Assembly (NCBI GenBank): GCA_964019055.1
Contig: OZ025206.1
Coordinates: 10,585,486-10,649,485, forward strand
DNA: 64,000 bases
Direction of reading: 5' to 3'
DNA from: Anthopleura xanthogrammica
Lineage: Eukaryota > Cnidaria > Anthozoa > Actiniaria > Actiniidae
Under the pieces are notes generated by a model. The model did no database searches, had not been told where the DNA came from, and saw nothing but the letters and a program-made list of their open reading frames with translations. How positions within the stretch are numbered: the stretch's first letter is position 1; each line of letters begins with the position of its first letter. A program made the translations under genes and the position numbers. Shown piece by piece: positions 47,050 to 59,700 of this stretch.

Positions 47050-47733
47050 GTGATGATCCGTGGTATAAATCGTCAGCTCACTACTGGCCACTCAACTCCA
47101 TCGATACCAATAAACACCTTAAAGATGTGACAGGCTCTGAAAAAAGTAAGGTGTATGGCGGAGCAGAAACCGTACCTGGAGTCAGTAAATATGCTTTGAA
47201 GTTAGATGGACTCGTTAGTACAGGAGCTAACCTAGGAAACTTTGCCGGGACTTGCCTTAGCGAGCCGTCTATCTGTAAACATGGGTTCACCGTTTCGTTC
47301 TGGTTAAAGCTAGATGCATCGAGCATTACTGAAATATTCTCTTACCAAGTGGTTCTTCAATTATCAAGGACTTTGGAATCAGTAGGTTCTACAATTTATG
47401 CGAAAAAGAATAAGATTGGATTCAACGTGAATGACAGGAACATTAGCAGGAATGTTGAAGTTTATTGGAACTACACTGATTGGGTCCATGTCAGTCTTGT
47501 GTGGAACAAAATAGCGGATACCGTCCAAGTGTTGTTAGATTGCAAACAAAAGCCTTATCTAAAACAAACTGAAACGACAAATAGGTTTTCAATAATACCG
47601 ACCCAGAATCAACTGTGGCTCGGATCGAATTATGCTCAGTTAAAAAACTGTAAATTAGAAATAGACGAGTTGGTTATATGGTACGACGTTCTGTCATCAG
47701 AAGACTTGTGCTACATCAAGGACGCTAGAGCGG
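47050..47733 (+). CDS. Exon: LamG/concanavalin-like domain
   Basis: 228 residues in a phase 1-1 exon. The jelly-roll pattern of LamG_3/pentraxin-like domains is visible: AHYWPLNSIDTNKHLKDVTG at the start, FTVSFWLKLDAS, WVHVSLVWNKIADTVQVLLD, LWLGSNYAQLKNCKLEIDEL, ending in VIWYDVLSSEDLCYI. Such domains bind glycans or proteins extracellularly. It is the most N-terminal part found. Confidence 0.85.
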
Positions 47734-50700
47734 GTAGGTTCATTGATATCTGGTGTTTTAGTGTTCGCTCTCATCAGGGTAAAAGTGGTTGTCATGCTGA
47801 ATATTGTAAATCTTAGGTTCACCCAAAAAGGGTTCAAGATTCCAGCCATGCTGGATGACGTTCCCTTTGGATGGTTTACAATCATTCTTAAATGGCAGGC
47901 ATCTTGAACGATAGTCACTATAGCTGTTTTCCAACCAGTGGCAGCCATGTTGGATGATGTTGACCATCGTCATTGATTTGCAGCCATTCATGATTGGCAG
48001 CCATGTTGGATGATGTTGACCATCGTCATTGATTTGCAGCCATTCATGAGTGGCAGCTATGTTGGATGATGTTGACCATCGTCATTGGTTTGCAGCCATT
48101 CATGAGTGGCAGCCATGTTGGATGATGTTGACCATCGTCATTGATTTACAGCCATTCATGATTGGCAGCCATGTTGGATGATGTTGACCATCGTCATTGA
48201 TTTGCAGCCATTCATGATTGGCAGCCATGTTGGATGATGTTGACAATCGTCATTGGTTTGCAGCCATTCATGAGTGGCAGCCATCTTGGATGAAGTTCAG
48301 TATGAATATTTTGCAGCCATTCCTCAAGTGGCAGTCTTCGGTGAATTCCAACATGGCTGCCACTTTAGGTTTTTGTCGTCCACCTGCATTCCACTAACTA
48401 ATACCCCATTCACACCGGACCTTGAGACATGTTTAAAGGTTGTTTAGTTGAACTAGTGCCCTTCCATCAGCCTGTACGCCTAACTAAACAACTTTCAATT
48501 CTTCTTTAACTAAACTACTTTGGGGACATAGTTTTAACCCTGTATAAAGATGGCAGCCAAATGACGAAGGAAATGCGATAGATAAATTAATAAATACCAA
48601 GGTTAGTTGGTATGAATGGGACTTAACTCTCTATTTTGTTATCATTTCCAGTCGATGGTGGGTTTTCACAATGGAGTAACTTTTCGTCGTGTAGTGTATC
48701 TTGTGGTCAAGGTACACGAACACGTCAACGAACATGTACAAACCCTCCAACTCAACATGGTGGAATAAGCTGCATGACTCTTGGAGCATCTCAAGAATCA
48801 ATGTCTTGTTTCCTAAGGAAATGTCCTATCCACGGTAACTATACTTCATGGTCAGCGTACTCACCATGTAGTAAATCCTGTGGGGGTGGGATACGCACTA
48901 GATTTAGAACTTGTACGAATCCTGAACCTCAATACGGAGGAATGAACTGCTCCCGCTACGGGGACTCTAACGATAAACTAGCCTGCAATGTTCATAATTG
49001 TCCAATAGATGGTGGATATAGTCAATGGTCGAATTATTCAGAGTGTTCAGTGTCTTGTGGTGATGGATTTCGAACAAGAACGAGAACTTGTACTAATCCT
49101 GTGCCTCAGTATGGAGGGCAAAATTGCTCTCATCTTGGAAATACACAGCAAACACAGCAATGTTTCGTTAAAATATGTCCTGTAGATGGTAATTACAGCA
49201 CCTGGAGTGCGTTTTCTTCTTGCAGCAAAACCTGTGGCGGAGGAATCAAAACAAGGACTAGAAAATGCGACAATCCCACCCCAATAGGTGACGGGAGGGA
49301 TTGTTTACGTCTTGGGCTACCTGTGGAATCAGTAGCTTGTAATGCAGAGGAGTGTCCCGTTCATGGAGGGTACACCTCGTGGTCTACGTTTAGCACGTGC
49401 TCAAAATCATGCCAAGGAGGATTACAGTTCAGGACCAGAAACTGCACAAATCCGCCTCCTCAAGAAGGTGGAATGAACTGCTCCCCTCTAGGACCCCCTC
49501 GGGAGACACGGAGTTGTGGTTCTGATCCGTGCCCGACTGATGGGGGGTACGGACAGTGGAGCGGGTTTGGTCAATGCTCAGTATCGTGTGGTGGAGGTAG
49601 TACGAGCAGAACCAGGAACTGTGATAACCCGAAGCCATCAAATGGAGGAAAAGATTGCTCGAAGCTTGGTCCAAACGAAGAAATCAAGACTTGTAATAAT
49701 GATGATTGTCCAGGTGAGCACAGTTTTCTTCCGACAGAGTTTTATTTAGACTTCAATATACTGGTTCCAATATCACTCCAGCAACTCAATATTGGAATTT
49801 AATGGAAAGGAAAATGTGCGAGTTGCTGATGCTTCTACTTGTGTTGCAGACTCAGTTGTGCATTGCTCATTAACAGAAGTCTCCTTTTCTCACACCTGTT
49901 AGAGAAGAGCTGTACTGCAGAGTTTGTGTATGTTGCTGATACTTATACTTGTGTTGCAGACTTAGTTGTGCATTGCTCATTAACAGAAGCCTCCTTTTCT
50001 CACACCTGTTAGAGAAGAGCTGCACTGCAGAGTTTTTGTATGTTGCTGATGCTTATACTTGTGTTGCAGACTCAGTTGTGCACTGGTCCTTAAAAGTTGT
50101 CTCTTCTCACCCACCTTAGAGATGAGCTCCACAAGGTGTTTGCTCTGATGCTGTTGTACAAGTGTGAAATTCTTTTTTCCCTATTTATTTTACAGATATT
50201 TCGTTCGTTTCAACGATGGTTTTTACCGATGAAGTATTTCGACCAGAAATGTACGAGACATCAGCCGAGGCGTTTAAAGAACACACGAAAAAAGTCAAGT
50301 GGAATGTAAGTATAACACGTGTATGCTATAGCAAAGAAAGACAACACGTTTTCTCAATTTGCGCACTTGGAGCTGGTTCACAGTAGCGTAGGAATCCAGC
50401 TGAGTTGACCTTCAGAACAAACTCAAGGTCAGTCAATCAGAATTAAGGATTTGTCATCGTATTTTGATTAGCATTTCCCATTATTCTGCCAAGAGAATTT
50501 ATGATATACGAGTTATTCCTTCTTTAAATTAACCGTAAACGCTAGTCGAACTCATGGCGGAATTTTATTTCAATCAACAAGAAAAGTCTACATTGTATAC
50601 TCGGAAAGTGCTCGAAAAGTGCTAACCAAAAATAGTTACCCATAATTTCTTTCGGGGAAGGCTGGATCAGAATGGAGATTTTAAAGGGCGCTTTACGACT

Positions 50701-53700
50701 AGTGTGGACTAAAACATAGAATAACAAGACTTAGACCTTTCCTATTTACTGATTGATATGCATCGTCCATGTTGTTCGCAGCTCAGTAAACTTTACGGCC
50801 AAGAATCAGCCCTCAAAGAAGTGGTGATCAGTTTTTGTCAACCGGGCGAGATAACGATCAACGGGTAGGTTGTAATAATAAAGGTATGGTATGGCAAGGG
50901 TGGAATTACAGGATTATCAAAAAGGAAGTTGATGCACAATTGTCATTCTTTACGTATTTTCGGATAAAAAGATTGGTAGCAACCTTGTGGTGCATAGGAT
51001 TGGAGGGAATGAATTTTGGGACAACTTCAAAAGCTCCACCATCTCTCATCCTAATACGGTCCTCTTAACAGTTTACAAGTTTTGCTTTGAATTAAAATAT
51101 TCAAAGATCCTTTAATAAATAATCTTAATAATGAATAATGTTAGATTATTGATTGATTTCTTTAATAAGAATTATGACCAGGGTACCCCATATTGATATA
51201 TTTGTATTGGCCTTTAGGTCAAGTGGTATCCAGTGCAAGTTGGAGTTTCGTTTCTCCTCGTCTCGTTATGATGGGATTATCAAACTACAAGACGCTCTGC
51301 AGATTAAACGACGTCTCCATGAGATGCCTGTCAAGTCGTTCTTTATAAACAGCGTAGATGGTAAGAATAAATTTGATAAATAGATAAGATTTAGTATTGC
51401 GTTGTAACAGCGTCAAGCAGTCATCTCGTATGATGTGGTTTGATCATTAGGAACCTTTTAAAAGCACTAGCACATCTAGAACGGGGACGTGAGACCCGAG
51501 GTTACAGAACTCTAATTTGATAGAAGGAGGATCTGGAAATAGGTGTTGCTTGTTCTCTAAACTCGAACGACGAGCATCAGATTTTGCTGAATATCGCATC
51601 CTGGTGAGAACGTCATCGTCTTTTTTCGTTCAGATACTGACGTTCCTGTTCTAGATTTCTAGTTGCTAAAGTTCCCTATTGATGTTGTTTGCGGTGATGA
51701 TTTTATCTGTAACCAAATTTCTGCTACCTTGCGTTTGCTATCAAAAAGGAGGCATGGGCACTGACCCTGGCGATTTGCGTTGCTATGGCAATGCCTTTTT
51801 TCAATATTTGTCCCCAGTATCTTTCCTCTAGGTTTTCTGGTTTTTCTACTTCTAAGAATCGATTCTAAGTTTCATTCCATCTTTAACTCTTCATCTCTAC
51901 TTAAATGTTTTTGCGCTGACATTTTGTGCCAGTACTTATATAGACCTATTGCAATTTAAATCTCCTGAGAATTAGAACCTATTGTTTTCATCCAAATTGA
52001 GTTGCATTCCGAAGTACTGCAAAGAGGTCTATATGATGTACTGAACAGCATTCTCCCAATCTTCCAGTTCCCACAGATCATAAACTACAAGTTAAAGCGT
52101 TCAATACCAGTTCTCGAAGCATCATGGTAACGTGGGTTCCAAGCCCCAAACAAGAAAACGTCAAAGGCTATCACATCCTGTACAAAGACGAGATGAGAAA
52201 CTCTTACAGTACTGTTGTTAATGGTGCTGAATCTGACCGTAGAGAATTGAACAATCTACTGGTGTATCACGAGTATTGTATTCGTGTTATACCTTTCAGT
52301 ACACGTGGAGATGGACTGGCAACGACTCCTGTGTGTGTCTACACTGACCAGGGAGGTACGGCTTGAACATATCTGACAGGGGAGGATTCAGGATTTTGTT
52401 AAGGGAGGGGTGCAGGGCACAAAGTCAGCCCAGGCGGGGTGCAACCCTCAGAATCAAAGAGAGAAAACATTATTTCGTATAGGGTATATTTTCACAATAG
52501 GGGACAATGTTTATGACAAGTTTTAATAGATACCCTTTCTCATCTTTTCTGTTGTTCCACATTTCAGTTCCCAGCGGTTCGCCCAAAAACATAACCGTTG
52601 ACATCACAAACACGACAACCCTCTCACTAAGGTGGAACACGCCAGGGAAAAGTGTCATCCTTGGAAAGTTGCTTGGATATAAACTAATGTACGGCAGAGT
52701 TAATTCTACATATAATGGCTCGCTGTATGAGTACGTGATGTTGGATCTCGCGCCCACAGCCAATCAAGTGTTCCTTACAGGATTGGAAAGATTTAGCTTG
52801 TACGGAGTGAAGATAGCTGTATACAATCTAAAAGGACTTGGGAAATGGAGTGAGACAATCATTGTACGAACTGGTGAAGATAGTAAGTTCAACTTCTATC
52901 CTGTCCTAGGTGTCCTGTCCTGTCCATATCTTTTCCTATCCTTTGTTGTCGTCCTACCTTTGTGGAAGCACGGATGTGTACTGCTAATGATCTGCCCCTC
53001 AATGGTCGGGTCACTGTGTCGTGGGGTCCATCCCCTTTAGAGCAGATTTCGTATGAGTGTGAAAAGTCACAGCAAAGGGCACGGTTACGGCGCGACGCGG
53101 ACACCGCACCGAATGGCGAATGTTTTCATACACGGCACGGCACTGACACAGTCACGGCAAAGCGCGGTTAAGTGCCGTAAGTTTTTCATAGTCATACGAA
53201 AACTGCTCTATGCTCAGTGGTACATACTTTGAGTGTTTCACTTTGGATTTTCCGCTTTTACCCTCATAAAATTCAACTTCTAAATTCAAATTCAAATTTA
53301 ATGTCAAGGGGTCAGTAAAATGTCCAAGTTCCTTCTTTTGCACCTAGAAATCACTCATAGAAAATGAAAGCGCAATTGATCTGTTTACTAAGTACCTCCG
53401 ACTCAGGAGACTGAGCCATCATTCCCTTCTCCTCGACTAAAAATAACTTAGGTTACCCGGTCATAATCAAGCTTAATTTGTTTTCATTTAGTTCCCGGCA
53501 TGCCGCCTCGTATCGTAAGCGTGTATAACACCAGTTCTACGACACTAGAAGTCACGTGGCATCTTATTCCCGAACAGTATCATTTCGGCCGGTTGCTAGG
53601 TTACCGTATATTTTATAAGGACACGACCACTACTAACACATCTGATTACGAGAGTTTGGACGTCGGACCAGATACACAGGCAGTCGACATTACAGGACTT

Positions 53701-56700
53701 AATAAATACAGGAATTATGTTGTACAAGTGGCTGGATTCAACAGACAAGGAGAAGGAAAACCATCAAAAGGAATCATAGTATCAACTGATGAAGATGGTA
53801 AAATCATAGCCCCATAACCTATAGAGAAGTAACGAACGTGCATTCTGGTCTAGCTTGAGTACCAACATGTCTTGTGCAGTGATGGTTGTTGGACGCTAGA
53901 ACAAACTGTACCCTGTTTGTATCCTCATTTTTGGAGCCTGCGTTTTTTTAGAATGTTTCCTCGGAGAAATATATGTTGCCTTCAAATTTCTCCAAAACTA
54001 AAAGACAAATCGCAGAAATTAGTGTCCTCTTTGTTTACATGTATGCTAAACAGCGTATTTGTGTTTAAAAATAGTCACGAAGGACACCCATTTTCTAGCC
54101 TTTCAACAGGTCTCTGGGGGATGGGGGGCATTTGCCAGTACTCGCTACCACAATTGATAAAATCTCATCCCTATTTTGGACCATATTAATTTTCCCTTGC
54201 TCCTTATATGTAAAACTGGGTGAATTTGAGCAACACTGAATAACTCTAGACCTTAGAGTAGGTCTATTCATTTCATCAACACTTACTAACCCTAGATTGA
54301 ATATTTTGTAGTTCCCAGTCTTCCTCCACAAGAACTGACCGTGGCAAACATCTCTTCTACTATACTATTAGTTCAATGGAACCCAGTCCCAGAAGAAGAT
54401 CATAACGGCATCATCCTAGGCTACAAGATTTTGTATAAGATATCAGGACACGTTAATACTTCATTTGTGGCCAAAGAATGTAGTCCTCGAACCAGAGCAG
54501 CAGAGATTAAGAATCTCTTGAAATTTACTGCATACGACGTGGGTGTTCTGGCATTTACATCTAAAGGGGATGGATCTTTATCAGATATGGTGACCGCGGG
54601 AACAGCAGAGGATAGTAAGTAAATTGTTTGTGTATCATAAAACGGCGCGCGCGTGGCTCTGTATTGGGAATATAAAACGGCGCGCGCGTCTATTTACCCC
54701 AATCTAATATAAGCATGGTTTTTCGAGCGTTTCGACCAATCAGAGCGCGCATAGTAACTCAAATATTTTATAAATACTACTTATAACAAGTTGGGATCTT
54801 AAGAACACGAGATATGTATGCAAGAACACGAGGCGTAACCGAGTGTTTCTCTTGCTTCTTGAGTGCTCTACAGCTCCCGGAGTGTTTGTATCAAAGTACA
54901 GAGACACATGCGGTCTTTTTTTGCGTGTCTGTGTCCTTTGACAACGCGGTACCCCCTTGCGTACATACACTGCGCGATGCGTCACATCTGTTTAAAGTCT
55001 TCTCTAACCAAATGAATTCCGATGACAAGATATAGCGGAGTGCTATGGAAATGTGATTTTACTTCGCGCTCAGTGCTCACGCTCCGTAGCCGGGTTACCT
55101 GTGGATAATCAATACTATATCTTCTCATTGTTTTCACCACTAGAGCCGAGTCAACCTCCTACATTAATGGCTTTCCACAACTCGAGCTCGAGTAGCCTAC
55201 GAGTCACTTGGCTTCACATTCCACCACAGTACGCGCACGGGGTTCTACTGGGATACCGGGTGCTATATCGCTCTTTAAACGTCACTGAGGACATGTACTC
55301 TGTGGCTGAAGTTGGACCAACGACTTTGGAGGTGGAATTGGAGAATCTGTATAAATATATGGAATATGGGGTACGATTGATGGGCTTTACTAAAAAAGGA
55401 CTGGGAACGGTTAGTGACGAGGAGATCGTACGGACAGATCAAGATGGTAAGTTGAATCATCATCATCATTATCGTATATCATCATCACCATCACCTTCAT
55501 CATCAGTTATCATTATTGTCATCGCCATCATCGACATCCGACACCATTATCAGTAGTCACCATCAGCCATTATTACTGTCGTGATCAGTCGTCATCGACA
55601 TCCGACACCATTATCGGCAGTCACCATCAGCCATTATTACTGTCGTGATCAGTCGTCATCGACATCCGACACCATTATCGGCAGTCACCATCAGCCATTA
55701 TTACTGTCGTGATCAGTCGTCATCGACATCCGTCATCATTATCGGCAGTCACCATCAGCCATTATTACTGTCGTGATCAGTCGTCATCGACATCCGTCAT
55801 CATTATCGGCAGTCACCATCAGCCATTATTACTGTCGTGATCAGTCGTCATCGACATCCGTCATCATTATCGGCAGTCACCATCAGCCATTATTACTGTC
55901 GTGATCAGTCGTCATCGACATCCGTCATCATTATCGGCAGTCACCATCAGCCATTATTACTGTCGTGATCAGTCGTCATCGACATCCGTCATCATTATTT
56001 TCATCATTATCATCGACATCCAACACCATCATCAGTCATCATCAACATAGGAATGTCATGGAAACGCCCTGATTGACGTCCAACAAAACCTACCTCGTCG
56101 CGACGACAAATCGTACGATTTCTAACGAGTGATTGAGAAGCATCTTAACGCTTCATTGTTTCTCTCAACTGAATACGAGGCAGTAATCTATATATGTCTA
56201 ATGGGATTATTGCCTCCCATTCAGTGTATCCATTTTCAATTGTTGCGCGCGTTTCCTTTTCAGTTCCCAGTTGGCCTCCAGAACAAGTAACAGCATCCAA
56301 TAAAACAGGCCCAACTAAAATAACAGTGCGCTGGCAACCAATCAGCAATCAGTATTATACCCATGGCATATTACTGGGTTATAAGGTGTTATACCGTGCA
56401 GTTAGTAACCCTGATAAAGTCTTGTATGGTGATGAGAAGGTCGCTGTTCTTGGCCCTGATGTTATTGATGTCACTATAGAAAATTTGACATCATACACTG
56501 TGTATTCTGTTAATGTGGTGGCTTTTACGAGTAAAGGGAATGGAGTACCTAGTCCTACCATCTATGCAGGTATCTAACAATTATTATTATTATTATATTA
56601 GAGTCTTAAATAATTTCTAAGACCCGGTTTGGGCGTAGGGTTTCACATGTGCCGAATCTAGAACAATAGGTTTTGCTCGTTTGCATTGGATTCGGCGCGT

Positions 56701-59700
56701 GTGGGATTCGGCGTCTAAACCGGGCCTAAGATGGAATGTTATGTAAATATAGTTTTTATTATTATTATTTCATTCGCTTATTTTCTTAGTTAATTAATAT
56801 GCATGTAACTAATGTAGTTATAGCTATTTTATTTATGTATATATTCCCTGAAAAACCTTTTTAGGACGAGAACATAGTTGTATGTATGTATCGCTTATTT
56901 AAAGCTACACTAGAGTGTATAGTTCACATTCCTGCTGATTGTTTTATTGTAAAGGTTTTCTATTTCATACAATTGTTCCCGGACTCGATGTCGTATATGC
57001 GAGTAGAGTTGCTTGTTGGTTCTCTCATGTGCTTCGAGAGTTTCATACTCTGGGTTCTCGGATTTTTATTTTCGACCCTGCGCAAAGATCACCAGGTATA
57101 GACCCCTTGCAAAAAGAATTTCACTCTCCTGAAATTGGAACCTATTGTTTTGCCCTCCAAATTGAGCTGCATTCCGACGTGCTGCAAGGGGTCTATCAAG
57201 AATGACATTTTTTCCAATGAAAACAATGAAGTTTATGAACCATAGATTTGATGAACACTGAATTGGATGCTATTTTAATTAAGAAGGGAAAAGAAGAGGG
57301 AGGGGAAGGGAGTGGAGGAGGAAGGGTTGGGGAAGTAAGCCCTTCGTTTCTTTGTGAAGACTAAAAGGAACGAGGCCTCAGGGAACGATATGATGCATTT
57401 CATCTTGTTTCCATAGAAACCTGTAACTGTCATAAATCCATGTACACCAACTGGTGGATTAACCCTCCATACATGAGCTACAATGTTTCTGGAATCTTCC
57501 CTTCAATCCTGAGAATGCTCACCCAGACGTGTTGCGGAGACTGCGAAGAACACGCTAAAACTGTGATAAACTTTCAAAACTCCAGTGCTGTGAGCTTGGC
57601 TGCCAAGTCAGGGGAGAATCAAGTCAAAGAAGCCCTTCGTTCTACCACGGAGCTTAACTTTCCTGTTTATGGTCGCATGCAACAGTTGTATTACAACGAT
57701 TTTGCTTTCATCCCATTAGTGGAGTCTGGTGGAACTGTGTTCATGACAACGGCACCGGAACCTGGGTCTACTGCTAAGATGGTTGTATGGTCGGTGTTTG
57801 ACATGTGGCCTATGTGTGTTGTTATATTCATCTCAGCCTTCTTTGCAGGCATTTTAATGTGGATATTGGTAAGTTCAAAATCTGCTATTAAATCTATTTA
57901 ATATACCTAAGCCCTGATGGGAATAGTTAGATATCTGTAAATATCGAAGTATCCCCTTGTCCCCAACATACCTTGGGCTTGCACTTGTCGCTCCCCTTTA
58001 ACTACAAGATATGTTGCTTGAGTCTTATCCATGTTTCATTTTATCCATATATTTCCATGTTTACTACCCATATTCATGTATCTTCTCAAACATTATTAGA
58101 AAAAACCCGAATTCTTCTTCACAGCGATGACGTGCAAGGCGCGATAACAAGGAGCAATTATTCTCTGTAACTTGTATCCCAAAAGCGTTGTGACACAAGT
58201 TGCATGGGGCATTGCGGCGTGTGACCTACAGTGCAATTTGAAAAATGTTGCGAGACAAGTTCCAGCAATCGTTGCGAAAAGTAGAATTCGTTGCACCGCG
58301 TTGCAGGACAAGTTGCGGAGAAAATTGCTCCATGTACGTAATCGCGCCTGTAATTTGACTTGGAAATAGTTCTATTCTAATGGCAAGTAAACGATAAACA
58401 ACAAACCCCATCCCCGCCATGTTGGACTGCAGTTTTTGATGATCTGGATTCCGTAATCTGGAAATTTCGGATTTCGAATTCCGCGATCGTGTTTTTCATT
58501 TATTGGAAGACTGACAGTATTCAAACCCTCTCCATAATAAACGTTCCTTGTTTTTTCCCCCAGGATTGCTATTTTAATACAAGTGAGTTCCCCAAGTCTC
58601 CATTTAGAGGACCATTGGAAGGAATGTGGTGGGCGTTTATTACCATGACAACGCTGGGGTAAGACAGCTAAAGATATCTCCAACAACCATGCTAATAAAT
58701 ATTATTTTTACAAAAAGGAAGTAAAATCTTGCCATACTTGGGTTTAAAGAACACATTAATCAAACTCTCCCTGTTTTATGGGAGTCAAATTAGAGCAGAT
58801 TTCATGCACATGACTGTGACACGGCACGGTACACGGCACGGTCACGGAAAGAATTGACGACATCCTTTGAACCAATCACAGCGCGTGATATCACTACTCA
58901 GCCAATGAAGATGCTCGGACATGACATGTCACGGTCACATTCATACCTCATACGACGGACGACAAGCTCCTATTGTTAACGTTTATATATACTTTTTGAA
59001 ATACACCCATCTTAGTTACGCGACTAACACGTACTGTCGAACGTTTGGGTTTTCTTAACTTCCTTCAGCTCAAAATATACATACTAACTCAGACTGTTGG
59101 AGATTTGATTGACGGAAGCCAAAACCCCCGACGTCTGGGACAGTGTTCGTCGTGTAGTTATGAACAAGAGTACAATGATATCATACTTATATTAGTTATA
59201 TCATTATCATTAATATTAGTTATAGATTTTGATAATAATCATAAATTGCATTGCTTGATAGAACCTTTATGAACATTCTGACTATATATGATTATTACAT
59301 TACGATTTTATTTTTTAATCAGCGCAACCGAACATATAGTATGATAATTTTTATTATTATTATTATTATTTTACTTAATTGATCTAAAGGTACGGAGATC
59401 GGGTTCCTAAGGGATTCCATTCCAAGATGTTTGGTATCTTTTGGATCACATGTGGTTTAGTTATTGTGGCTCTCTTCATGTCTTTGATCACTGCAACACT
59501 CACAACGGAGGTTATTGGTAAAGAGAAGATGGTCTATGGATCACTTGTAAGTATAAAGGATAGAATAATGGATGGGAAGATTTTTTGCATCAGCCTAGTA
59601 AATAGGCTGCATACCCCACTGATATCCCATTGCCATGAAGGCACTCGCCTCTCACCTCTGGGGTCTCGGGTTCGATTCCTAGATTCCTGTATCTCATGTT

